Shown here in pieces: positions 8,488 to 16,616 of a stretch of 64,000 nucleotides of DNA (positions within the stretch are counted from its first letter, which is position 1; each line of letters starts with the position of its first letter). Below the pieces are notes generated by a model. It did no database searches. It saw only the letters and a list, made by a program, of their open reading frames with translations, and was not told where the DNA came from. The DNA is from Betaproteobacteria bacterium (GTDB lineage Bacteria > Pseudomonadota > Gammaproteobacteria > Burkholderiales > Usitatibacteraceae), in assembly GCA_016708825.1 (NCBI GenBank), contig JADJEZ010000005.1:186001-250000 (forward strand), written 5' to 3'. Position numbers and translations under genes: made by a program.

Positions 8488-9126
8488 CTAGGGCGTGGTC
8501 GCCGTGTAGGTCACGCGCCCACCGGTGCCGGGGCCCGCGCCGTAGGTGCCCGCCGAGGGGATGTTCGCGTTGGCGTAGGCATAGGTCCAGACCGCGGTGC
8601 GGTTCGTTGTCTTCGGGCCTGCGCAGGCGACGTCGCAGCCGAGCGTCGGCAGCGCGGTGTTGCCGCCGGCGTTCGAGAGCGTAGGCGCGGGAAGCGTGCC
8701 GAGGCTCGAAGTCGTCGTGATCTGGTCGTAATTGATGTAGCCGTCCGCCACCGTACCCGTGCCGAGGCCGAGGCCGCCGCTGTTGTTCGACTCGGTGACC
8801 GTCACCTGGCCGGTGTTGGCGCGAACAACTACGTTCGCCGCCGTGCCGCCACCGGCTTCGCCGCCCGTGCCCGCAATCGGCGTGCCGTTGCCGACGTTCG
8901 CGATGGTCGCCGTGAAGGTGATCATGTCCACGGAGGCGGGCGCATCGGTGCCGACCCGGAAATAGAGGAACCCGGGGATGACGATCCGGAAATCGTGGGA
9001 GACCGCTGCCGACCACGGCGCGGCCGTGTCGGTAATGGAGTCGGCATGGGCCGGGGCCATCCCCAGCACGCCACCGGCCACAAGCATCGCCGCCGCGAGG
9101 GTTTTCATCCTGAGAGTCGTTTTCAT
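8488..9126 (-). CDS. Secreted pilin-like protein 1
   Basis: A 212-residue protein; first gene of the minus-strand operon. ATG at 9126 is preceded by AGGAAAGGGCAAACGATC, a usable ribosome site. Signal peptide about 1-28 (MAPAHADS). The mature domain is paralogous to protein 2 (ATIANVGNGTPIAGTGGEAG, TESNNSGGLGLGTGTVADG, YINYDQITTT, GGRVTYTATTP). It carries an extra CDVAC pair absent from protein 2. The 79-bp gap to the next gene is the only sizeable gap inside the operon. Likely the major subunit because it is promoter-proximal; this is inference. Confidence 0.65.
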   Translation of the reverse strand: MKTTLRMKTLAAAMLVAGGVLGMAPAHADSITDTAAPWSAAVSHDFRIVIPGFLYFRVGTDAPASVDMITFTATIANVGNGTPIAGTGGEAGGGTAANVVVRANTGQVTVTESNNSGGLGLGTGTVADGYINYDQITTTSSLGTLPAPTLSNAGGNTALPTLGCDVACAGPKTTNRTAVWTYAYANANIPSAGTYGAGPGTGGRVTYTATTP

Positions 9127-9245
9127 GATCGTTTGCCCTTTCCTGATTGCCGGAACCCGGTGCTGCATAGATCGGTTCCGTATTGTCGAAAGCCCGGAAC
9201 GCGCTTTCTGATGGACCCATTAGACTGCTTTGGGGCTTGCAATAC

Positions 9246-9261
9246 TGTGACATCTCTCACA
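9246..9261. promoter_or_regulatory. CRP/FNR-like palindrome upstream of the pilin operon
   Basis: TGTGACATCTCTCACA is a perfect TGTGA-N6-TCACA inverted repeat, the core of CRP-family binding sites. It lies 120 bp upstream of the first pilin ATG, in the 218-bp gap between that gene and trmL. The rest of the gap is AT-richer than its surroundings. Which regulator binds, if any, cannot be told from sequence. A short CCCTGAA...TTCAGGG inverted repeat at about 9268-9291 could be a weak terminator or leader hairpin. Confidence 0.45.
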
Positions 9262-9344
9262 GAACTCCCTGAACTTAAAGGCCTTCAGGGGAAATCCGGA
9301 TTTCAGGCGTAGCCATTGCCGCACGTTCGAGCAGAGGCAAGTGC

Positions 9345-9809
9345 TCAGGTCCCGCCGGGATAGCCTGCTCGCCGCCAGGCCTCGAAAACGGCTACCGCGA
9401 CCGCGTTCGAGAGGTTCAGGCTGCGATTGCCCGGCACCATGGGCAGGCGAACGCGGTTCGCCGGGGGAAAGGCCGCGAGCAGATGCTCGGGAAGGCCCGC
9501 CGTCTCGGAACCGAAGACGAGAACGTCATGGGGGCCCAGATCCGCCCGATCGAGCGGAGTGGCGCCGCGCACCGTGAATGCCACCAGGCGTCGCCCCGTT
9601 AGCTTTGCGGCGCAGGCCGGCCAATCCGCGTGCAGGGTGACATTGGCCATCTCGTGGTAGTCGAGGCCCGCGCGTCGCAACTGGCGGTCATCGAGCGAAA
9701 ACCCCAGCGGCTCCACCAGGTGAAGCGGCGTGCCGGTGTTGGCGCACAGGCGGATCACGTTGCCCGCATTGGGGGGGATTTCCGGCTCATGCAGCACGAC
9801 CTCGACCAT
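9345..9809 (-). CDS. trmL: tRNA (cytidine(34)-2'-O)-methyltransferase
   Basis: A 154-residue SPOUT-class methyltransferase that 2'-O-methylates the wobble nucleotide of two tRNA-Leu isoacceptors. Family marks: [19 protein letters not shown] near the N-terminus, FGSETAGLP (about 104-112) and the knotted SAM-binding C-terminus with [25 protein letters not shown]. Length is typical of TrmL (about 155). The stop of comF lies 3 bp upstream, indicating co-transcription. Confidence 0.92.
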   Translation of the reverse strand: MVEVVLHEPEIPPNAGNVIRLCANTGTPLHLVEPLGFSLDDRQLRRAGLDYHEMANVTLHADWPACAAKLTGRRLVAFTVRGATPLDRADLGPHDVLVFGSETAGLPEHLLAAFPPANRVRLPMVPGNRSLNLSNAVAVAVFEAWRRAGYPGGT

Positions 9810-9811
9810 GG

Positions 9812-10576
9812 TCAGCTTCTCCGGCCAGGTTCAGGGGTCCGGGCGGCCACCCAACCGGAAACCCGCGCGGCTCCGCGGTCCTTGAGCGCGCGGGCCATCT
9901 CCTCCAGCGTGGCACCCGTGGTCATCACGTCGTCCACGATGGCAACATGAAGTTCGGCCACACGACGGGTTACCGCAAACGCGCCACGCACGTTCGCGAG
10001 CCTGGCCGCGGCATCCAGGCCGGTCTGCGGTGGGGTATGCCGCATCTTCGCGAGGCAATCCCCGTCCAGCGCTATTCCGTGGCGCGAGGCCACTCGACGG
10101 GCCAGCAGCAGGGCCGGGTTGAATCCGCGTTCGCGCAGGCGCGCCGCCGAAATCGGCGACGCGACCACCAGGTCGGGGCGCGGGCCGTGGGCCACGGCGC
10201 GGGCGAGCGCGTCGCCAAGGGTGGCGCCCACGGCGAGATCGGCGGAGAACTTGAATCGCTGCACGAGTCGGTCCAGGGGGAATCGGTAATCGAACGCGGC
10301 AACCACGCCGTCGAAGGCGGGGGGACCGCGAAGGCAGTTGCCGCACCAGCCCCGGGCGGCAAGGGGAATCGCACAGCCGGGGCACACGAACCCTGTTCTG
10401 GCAAGCAAGCGCTCACAATTCTGACACAGCCCGGTTTGCGCGGTCGATTCGAGACACAGGAGGCAGTCGGTCCGACGATCCCGAACCATCGAGCACGCCC
10501 TGCCTGCTTTTTGTGCAGCCGTACGGATCTTCTCCGTCCATTTCCAGACAGGGGTGATATTCTCCTGCTTCCTCAT
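9812..10576 (-). CDS. comF: ComF-family phosphoribosyltransferase-like protein
   Basis: About 254 residues. The N-terminal part has a double zinc-ribbon-like set of cysteines (CLLC, CQNC, CPGC, CGNC between about residues 37 and 82) and the C-terminal part a type I phosphoribosyltransferase fold with the PRPP-binding motif [18 protein letters not shown] (about 217-234). These are the hallmarks of ComF, linked to DNA uptake in competent bacteria, though the biochemical activity is not established. ATG at 10576 is chosen; a TTG at 10591 and an ATG at 10486 are alternatives. It is divergent from bioB with a gap of about 30 bp. Confidence 0.85.
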   Translation of the reverse strand: MRKQENITPVWKWTEKIRTAAQKAGRACSMVRDRRTDCLLCLESTAQTGLCQNCERLLARTGFVCPGCAIPLAARGWCGNCLRGPPAFDGVVAAFDYRFPLDRLVQRFKFSADLAVGATLGDALARAVAHGPRPDLVVASPISAARLRERGFNPALLLARRVASRHGIALDGDCLAKMRHTPPQTGLDAAARLANVRGAFAVTRRVAELHVAIVDDVMTTGATLEEMARALKDRGAARVSGWVAARTPEPGRRS

Positions 10577-10606
10577 GAACTTGCGCTCCAACGGGAATCC
10601 TCCTTC

Positions 10607-11578
10607 TTGAACCAGATACTCTCGCGACCCGCCCCGGCGGCTCCCCGGGCCCGGTCGCTCCGGGACGAAGCCCGGGCCCTCCTCGACCTACCCTTCAACG
10701 ATCTCCTCTTCCGGGCGCAGACAGTCCACCGGGAGAATTTCGATCCCCGCCGCATCCAGCGCTCGACGCTGCTTTCCATCAAGACCGGCGGCTGCCCCGA
10801 GGACTGCGGCTACTGCCCGCAATCGGCACGCCACGCGACGGGCCTGGAAAGCGAGGCGATGCTGCCGCTTGCCGAGGTAGTGCGGACGGCTGCGGCGGCC
10901 CGGGAGAACGGCGCATCGCGCTTCTGCATGGGAGCGGCCTGGCGCGGCCCCAAGGCGCGCGACCTGGAGCCGGTGCTCGACATGGTGCGCGAGGTGAAGA
11001 AGCTGGGACTCGAGACCTGCTGCACGCTCGGCATGCTCCAGGACGGCCAGGCCGAGCAGCTGCGGGAAGCCGGGCTCGACTACTACAACCACAACCTCGA
11101 CACGGCCCCGGAGTTCTACGGCGAGGTGATCACCACCCGCGACTACCAGGACCGCCTCGACACCCTCGAGCGCGTGCGCAAGGCCGGCCTGAACGTCTGC
11201 TGCGGCGGCATCGTCGGCATGGGCGAATCGCGGGAGGCTCGCGCGGGCCTCCTCGCCCAGCTCGCGGGCCTGGATCCGCAGCCCGAGTCCGTGCCCATCA
11301 ACCAGCTCGTGCAGGTCGAGGGAACGCCGCTCGCGGGAACCGAGGCGATCGCCTGGACGGAGTTCGTGCGCACCGTTGCGGCCGCGCGCATCCTCATGCC
11401 GAGGAGTTTCGTCCGGCTCTCGGCGGGACGCGCGCAGATGCACGAGGCCGTGCAGGCGCTCTGCTTCCTCGCCGGCGCCAACTCCATCTTCTACGGCGAG
11501 AAGCTCCTCACGACCGGGAATCCGGACGTGGCGCGCGACGACGCGCTGTTCGAAGCGCTGGGCCTCGTGGCGGGCTGA
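10607..11578 (+). CDS. bioB: Biotin synthase
   Basis: Radical-SAM enzyme that inserts sulfur into dethiobiotin, the last step of biotin synthesis. The radical-SAM cysteines are C63, C67 and C70 in [13 protein letters not shown]; other cysteines for the [2Fe-2S] cluster are visible ([31 protein letters not shown]), with the [12 protein letters not shown] motif between them. From the TTG at 10607 the protein has 323 residues, close to the usual 320-345. No ATG exists in frame nearby, so a TTG start is proposed. bioF follows 7 bp after the stop. Confidence 0.92.
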   Translation: MNQILSRPAPAAPRARSLRDEARALLDLPFNDLLFRAQTVHRENFDPRRIQRSTLLSIKTGGCPEDCGYCPQSARHATGLESEAMLPLAEVVRTAAAARENGASRFCMGAAWRGPKARDLEPVLDMVREVKKLGLETCCTLGMLQDGQAEQLREAGLDYYNHNLDTAPEFYGEVITTRDYQDRLDTLERVRKAGLNVCCGGIVGMGESREARAGLLAQLAGLDPQPESVPINQLVQVEGTPLAGTEAIAWTEFVRTVAAARILMPRSFVRLSAGRAQMHEAVQALCFLAGANSIFYGEKLLTTGNPDVARDDALFEALGLVAG

Positions 11579-11585
11579 AGCGCCC

Positions 11586-12749
11586 GTGGAACCGGCCGGC
11601 CTCGCCGCCCTCGCACGCGGGTTGGAGCAGCACGGGCGCGACGGGCTCCGGCGCGAGCGCCGCCGACGCTCGCCGCAAGGTCCCATCGTCTTCGAAGCGG
11701 GACGGCAGCTCGCGAACTTCGCGTCCAACGACTACCTTGGCCTGGCGAACCACCCCCGCATCCGGGAGGCCGCGCACGACGCCATCGAGGCCTTCGGGTT
11801 CGGCGCCGGTGCCTCGCCCATCGTCGTGGGCCACTCGCGGCTGCACGAGGAGGCCGAGGCGGCGTTCGCGCGCTTCACCGGCCTGCCCCGCGCGCTCCTC
11901 TTTTCGAGCGGCTACGCCGCGAACCTGGGCATCCTCACGGCGATCGCCGATCGATCGGCGGCCATATTCGCAGACCGCCTGGACCACGCGTGCCTCGTCG
12001 ACGGCGCGCTCCTTTCGCGCGCGACGATCCACCGCTATCCCCACCGTGACCTGGAAAGGCTCGAGGCGCTGGCGGATCGAAGGCCGCGCTCCGGGTGATC
12101 GCCACGGACACGGTGTTCAGCATGGACGGCGATGTCGCGCCCGTCCCGGAATTGCTCGCGCTGGCCGAGCGCCACGACGCGTGGCTCGTGCTGGACGACG
12201 CCCATGGCATCGGCGTGCTCGGCGGCGGGCGCGGAGCCCTCGCCCACTTCGGCGCTTCCTCGCCGCGCATCGTGTACATGGCCACCCTCGGCAAGGCGCT
12301 CGGCGGCTACGGCGCCTTCGTCGCGGGCCACGCGACGGTGATTGAATGGCTGATGCAGCGCGCGCGGACCTACGTCTTTTCCACGGCACTTCCTCCCGTG
12401 GCGGCAGCCGTGGCCACCGCGTCCCTCGCCCTTCTCGAGGAGGACGCGTCGCTCGTGGGGGCGCTCCACGAGCGCATAGCCTGCTTTCGCGAAGCCTGCG
12501 CGCGCCACGGCATCGAGACGGTCTCGGAGACACCCATCCAGCCGCTGGTCGTGGGAGGGTCGGAGCAAGCCGTCCGCCTTTGCGCGCGCCTACGCGCGCT
12601 CGGCCAGCTCGTACCCGCCATCCGCCCCCCGACGGTTCCCGCCGGCACCGCGCGGCTGCGCGTGTCGCTTTCCGCGGCCCATTCACTCGCAGGTCGAGGC
12701 ATTGGCGTCCGCGCTGGGCGAGGCGCTCGGACATGGCGCTGCACGTTGA
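11586..12749 (+). CDS. bioF: 8-amino-7-oxononanoate synthase, frameshifted twice
   Basis: PLP enzyme that joins pimeloyl-ACP (or CoA) and alanine in biotin synthesis. The N-terminal part (LANFASNDYLGLANHP, GAGASPIVVGHSRLHEEAE, LFSSGYAANLGIL) is read from a GTG at 11586. The frame breaks near 12080 at LADR/VIATDTVFSMDGD; the next frame holds LVLDDAHGIGVLGG and the PLP-lysine motif MATLGKALGGYGAFV. A second indel near 12685 moves the end to the TGA at 12747-12749, after VEALASALGEALG. Joined, the length is typical (about 385). Its end overlaps bioH by 17 bp. Confidence 0.88.
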
Positions 12750-13496
12750 GCGGCTCGGCAGCGGACCCGACCTCGTCCTGCTCCACGGGTGGGGTTTGCA
12801 CGGCGGCGTGTGGCACGGCCTCGCGCCGCGCCTTGCGGCTTCCTTTCGCCTGCACCTCGTCGACCTGCCGGGCCATGGCCACTCGCACGACGTGCCCTTC
12901 GAGGGACTCGATGCCGCCGTCGATGCCGTTGCGCCCTGCGTGCCCGAAGATGCCACGGTCTGCGGGTGGTCGCTGGGCGGGCTGCTCGCCCTGCGCCTGG
13001 CCGCGAGGCACCCGGCGCGCGCCGCGAGGCTCGCCCTCGTGAGCACCACGCCATGCTTCGTGCAACGGCCGGACTGGCCCCACGGGATGGCTCGCGACGC
13101 GTTCGAGGAATTCGCGCACGGGCTGGGCAGCGATCCGGAGAGGACGATCCGCAGCTTCCTGCAGCTCAATGCCCTGGGCGGACCGCAGGCACGGGAGCGC
13201 ACGCGCGAGCTTGCGGCGATGTTCCGCGATCGGGGATCGCCATCGCAGGCGTGTCTCGCCGCGGGCCTCGCGCGGCGCTGGAAACCACGGACCTGCGCCC
13301 GCTCGTCGCGACGCTCGACCGGCCCGCAACCGTGATCCACGGCGGCCGCGACGCGCTCGCGCCGGTGGCGGCGGGCCGCTGGCTCGCGAACGCACTGCCC
13401 TCGGCGCGGCTCGTGGAGATTGCCGAGGCGGCGCACCTGCCTTTCGCAAGCCACGCCGGCATCGTGGCCGGTGCACTCGAGGCGCTGCATGGATGA
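12733..13496 (+). CDS. bioH: Pimeloyl-ACP methyl ester carboxylesterase, frameshifted
   Basis: Alpha/beta hydrolase that removes the methyl group from pimeloyl-ACP methyl ester. From ATG 12733: oxyanion motif LLHGWGLHGGVW, nucleophile elbow GWSLGG (about residues 75-80). After a one-base indel near 13275 the other frame supplies HGGRDALAPVAA with the catalytic Asp and EAAHLPFASH with the catalytic His. Total about 254 residues, as in BioH. The order bioF-bioH-bioC-bioD with overlapping ends is a tight operon. Confidence 0.88.
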
Positions 13497-14364
13497 ACCG
13501 CTCCTCCCGGTGAAGCGCGACGTGCGCCGGGCGTTCGAGCGCGCGGCGCACACCTACGACGCCGCCGCCGTCCTGCAGCGCGAGGTGTGCGCGCGCCTGC
13601 TCGAGCACCTGGACCCGGTACGCCTCGATCCCCGGCGCGTGCTGGACCTGGGATGCGGCACGGGACAGGCCTTCGACGCACTGGCCCGGCGCTACCCCGC
13701 GGCCTCCCTCGTCGGGCTGGACCTCGCGACCGCGATGCTGGGCCGCGCCCGGCAACGCGGGCCGTGGTGGCGCCGGCTGCCCGGTTCACGCCGCCCGGGG
13801 CTCGTCTGCGCGGACGCCGAGTGCCTGCCCCTGGCGAGCGCATCGGTGGAACTCGTCTTCTCCAACCTGGCGCTGCAATGGTGCGACGCGGCGCGCGTTT
13901 TCGCCGAGGCGGCGCGCGCGCTGCGCACCGACGGGCTCATCCTCTTCTCCACTTTCGGGCCGGACACGCTGCGCGAGCTGCGCTCGGCCTTCGCGGAAGC
14001 CGACGGCGGCCCGCACGTCAACCGCTTCGTCGACATGCACGACCTCGGCGATGCGCTGGTTCGCGCGGGTTTCGCCGACCCGGTGATGGAGATGGAGACC
14101 ATCACGCTCGAGTACGACTCCGTGCTCGCAGTCGCCCGGGACCTGCAGGCGATCGGCGCCGTGAACTCCCTTCCGGGTCGCGGGCGCGGCCTGCCCGGTC
14201 GCGAGCGCTGGCGCCGCATGACGCAGGCCTACGAGCGCCACCGCCGCCGCGGCGTGCTTCCGGCGACGTGGGAAGTGGTCTACGGCCACGCCTGGAAGAC
14301 AGCGCCCAAGCGCCTGCCCGACGGCAGGCAGGTGGTGCGCTTCGACACGGGACGGCCTGCGTGA
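13489..14364 (+). CDS. bioC: Malonyl-ACP O-methyltransferase
   Basis: SAM-dependent methyltransferase that disguises malonyl-ACP as a methyl ester at the start of pimelate synthesis. 291 residues: a BioC-type N-terminus VKRDVRRAFERAAHTYDAAA, SAM motif I VLDLGCGTGQAF (about 47-58), the DAECLPLASASVELVFSNLALQW block and FSTFGPDTLRELR (substrate region). ATG at 13489 overlaps the bioH stop; the stop overlaps bioD as GTGA. Frame intact. Confidence 0.92.
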   Translation: MDEPLLPVKRDVRRAFERAAHTYDAAAVLQREVCARLLEHLDPVRLDPRRVLDLGCGTGQAFDALARRYPAASLVGLDLATAMLGRARQRGPWWRRLPGSRRPGLVCADAECLPLASASVELVFSNLALQWCDAARVFAEAARALRTDGLILFSTFGPDTLRELRSAFAEADGGPHVNRFVDMHDLGDALVRAGFADPVMEMETITLEYDSVLAVARDLQAIGAVNSLPGRGRGLPGRERWRRMTQAYERHRRRGVLPATWEVVYGHAWKTAPKRLPDGRQVVRFDTGRPA

Positions 14365-15053
14365 ACGCCGGCCTCTTCGTGACCGGCACCGATACCGGCG
14401 TGGGCAAGACGCTCGCCGCCTGCGCGCTGGTGCACGCGCTCCGGGCGAAGGGACTGCGTGTCGCGCCGATGAAGCCGGTGGCCGCCGGCGCAGGCGAGCC
14501 CGTCGGCCAGGGCGCGAATGCGGACACGATCGCGCTGGCCGAAGCCGCGGGACCGGATGCCCCCTCTTACGGGGAGATCACGCCCGTGCTGCTCCGGGAC
14601 CCCCTGGCCCCGCACATCGCCGCCGCGCGCGAGGGACGCGCCATCGCGCTCACCCCGCTGGTCGAGGCATACCGCGCGCTCGACCGCCGCTGGGATTTCA
14701 CCGTAGTCGAGGGCGTGGGCGGTTTCCGGGTGCCGTTGGCCCGGGATCTCGACGCGGCCGATCTCGCCGCGGCACTCGGGCTTCCGGTGGTCCTCGTGGT
14801 GGGGCTGCGTCTCGGGTGCCTCAACCACGCGCTGCTCACCGCGGAATCCATCGCGCGCGCGCGGCTTCCCCTGGCCGGCTGGATAGCCAACGCGGTCGAC
14901 CCTTCCATGGCCGCCGCCGACGAAAACGTGGCGGCCCTCGCCGAACGCCTTGGCGCGCCGCTCATCGGCCGTTTTCCCTTCGTGCGGAACGCGGACCCGC
15001 GCGAGTTCGCCGCGCGCCTGGACGTTTCGGCATTCGCGAAGACCCGCGCTTGA
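14361..15053 (+). CDS. bioD: Dethiobiotin synthetase
   Basis: ATP-dependent enzyme closing the ureido ring of dethiobiotin. 230 residues from a GTG overlapping the bioC stop. Visible: P-loop VTGTDTGVGKTLAACAL (about residues 7-23), MKPVAAG with the substrate lysine, EGVGGFRVPL (the GxGG motif that binds the phosphates) and the C-terminal LIGRFPF. Length matches BioD. Its TGA overlaps the next gene's TTG by one base pair set (TTGA). Confidence 0.93.
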   Translation: MNAGLFVTGTDTGVGKTLAACALVHALRAKGLRVAPMKPVAAGAGEPVGQGANADTIALAEAAGPDAPSYGEITPVLLRDPLAPHIAAAREGRAIALTPLVEAYRALDRRWDFTVVEGVGGFRVPLARDLDAADLAAALGLPVVLVVGLRLGCLNHALLTAESIARARLPLAGWIANAVDPSMAAADENVAALAERLGAPLIGRFPFVRNADPREFAARLDVSAFAKTRA

Positions 15054-15709
15054 ACCCGATCCTCTTCGACCTGGACGGGACGCTGACCGATCCGCGGGAA
15101 GGCATCACGCGCTCGCTCGCGTACGCGCTGGAACGCTGCGGCCACAAGGCGCCGCCGCTCGAGCAACTCACGTTCGCCATCGGCCCGCCGCTGCGCGCGA
15201 GCCTCGCAACGCTCATCGGCACCGCCTCGCGCGAGGCGGTGGAAACCGCGCTGGCCCACTACCGGGAACGCTTTGCGGAGGTGGGCCTCTTCGAGAACGC
15301 CCCCTACGAAGGCATCGCGCAGGCGCTCGAGGAGCTGCGGGGCGCGGGACACCGGCTGTACGTGGCCACGTCGAAGCCCCGCATCTATGCCGAGCGCATC
15401 ATCAGCCACTTCGCTTTCGACGCCCACTTCGAGGCGGTGCACGGCTGCGAGCTGGACGGCACCCGCGAGGACAAGCGCGACCTCCTGGCCCACCTCCTCC
15501 CGCTGCACGGGCTCGACCCGGCGCGGGCCGCGATGGTGGGCGATCGCGACGTGGACATGATCGCCGCACGTCACCACGGCGTCCGGGCGGTCGGCGCGTT
15601 GTGGGGCTACGGCTCGCGCGACGAACTCCTTGGAGCCGGAGCCGAGTCGCTCGTCGAATCGCCGGCGCACATACCCGGCGCCCTGCTCAGCCGAACGCCG
15701 CGCTCCTGA
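15050..15709 (+). CDS. HAD-superfamily phosphatase (phosphoglycolate phosphatase-like)
   Basis: 219 residues from TTG 15050. HAD motif I is FDLDGTLTD (residues 6-14, nucleophile D7), motif II VATSKPR, motif III K in TREDKRD and motif IV MVGDRDVDMIAA. The cap region resembles the Gph/PpaX group, so small phosphate esters such as phosphoglycolate are plausible substrates; the true one is not shown. It overlaps bioD, so it belongs to the biotin operon transcript, although no biotin role is known. Its 3' end overlaps the convergent Nudix/TenI gene by 23 bp. Confidence 0.8.
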   Translation: MNPILFDLDGTLTDPREGITRSLAYALERCGHKAPPLEQLTFAIGPPLRASLATLIGTASREAVETALAHYRERFAEVGLFENAPYEGIAQALEELRGAGHRLYVATSKPRIYAERIISHFAFDAHFEAVHGCELDGTREDKRDLLAHLLPLHGLDPARAAMVGDRDVDMIAARHHGVRAVGALWGYGSRDELLGAGAESLVESPAHIPGALLSRTPRS

Positions 15710-16616
15710 GGGCCACGCCGTGTGCGCCGTGCCGCTTCGCTTCGGGCAGGTCGGCGCGGGTGAGCCCGCCTATCGCGTACGCGGGCAGGGGGAAGTCCGC
15801 GACGAGTGCGGCGAAGCCCGGCCAGCCGAGCGTCGTCGCGCCCGGGTGCGAAGGGGTGGGCTTCACCGGGCCGACCACCACGTAATCGAGTCCCAGCTTC
15901 GCGGCCTGCGCCATCTCGTCCGCGTCGTGGCAGGAAGCACCGACGACGCGTCCCGCGGGCCTCGCACTCGCCTCCATCAGGGTCCGCGACGTGAGGTGCA
16001 CGCCGTCGGCCTGCGGCCAGGAGCCGCAATCGCTGTTCACGACCACGACCGCGCCGAAGGGCGTGCCGCGCGTGAGGGCGCGCGAGAGCAGGAACTGGAC
16101 GCGCTGCGGCTCCAGCCCCTTCTCGCGGATCTGCACGAGCGATTTCTCGCCGAGCACCTGCGCCGAGAGCTTGAGCGACCACGCGTCGAATCCCGTCTCG
16201 GCGGCGTTGGACACGATCATCACACCGGGAAGCGCGAGTGCCGCGAGCACGGGCGCGTTCGCGGGAAGCATGGGCTCGACCTCCGGCGCCTCGATGTGCT
16301 GCCAGGAGATGGCCTGGTCCTCGAGCGGCTGCGGCTCACCGTCCCAGGCGGTGACCCGGAAGAAGTGCAGGCGCACGGTCGCATGCGTGTAGGCATAGAC
16401 GCGCGTGATCCAGGGCGTGGCCTCGCGGACCTCGATGCCGAGTTCCTCCTTCAGTTCGCGGGCGAGTGCCGCGCGCGGGTCCTCGCCCGGCTCGATCTTG
16501 CCGCCGGGGAACTCCCAGTAGCCGGGATAGGGCTTGCCCTCGGGGCGGCAGGCCAGGAGAAAGGTCCCGTCGGGCCGTTCGATGACCGCGGCGGCAACGT
16601 CGGTGGGCTGCGTCAT
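15687..16616 (-). CDS. Nudix hydrolase (MutT-like) fused to a TenI/ThiE-like domain
   Basis: 309 residues in two domains. Residues about 6-130 are a MutT-type Nudix domain with GGKIEPGEDPRAALARELKEELG (Nudix box spanning about 39-61), expected to remove oxidised nucleotides such as 8-oxo-dGTP. Residues about 135-309 are a TIM barrel of the thiamine-phosphate-synthase/TenI family (VQIREKGL, ADGVHLTS, VGASCH, DYVVVGPVKPTPSHPG, AIGGL). The barrel lacks the N-D pair (NSD here) and the lysine of the TPTK-type loop, so ThiE activity is doubtful. This fusion is known in beta- and gammaproteobacteria. Overlaps the upstream ATPase as ATGA. Confidence 0.85.
   Translation of the reverse strand: MTQPTDVAAAVIERPDGTFLLACRPEGKPYPGYWEFPGGKIEPGEDPRAALARELKEELGIEVREATPWITRVYAYTHATVRLHFFRVTAWDGEPQPLEDQAISWQHIEAPEVEPMLPANAPVLAALALPGVMIVSNAAETGFDAWSLKLSAQVLGEKSLVQIREKGLEPQRVQFLLSRALTRGTPFGAVVVVNSDCGSWPQADGVHLTSRTLMEASARPAGRVVGASCHDADEMAQAAKLGLDYVVVGPVKPTPSHPGATTLGWPGFAALVADFPLPAYAIGGLTRADLPEAKRHGAHGVALRSAAFG

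Noticed and set aside
10607..15053. Programmed frameshifting in bioF/bioH
   Set aside because: No slippery heptamer with a downstream structure is seen at the breaks, and similar breaks occur in many unrelated genes here.
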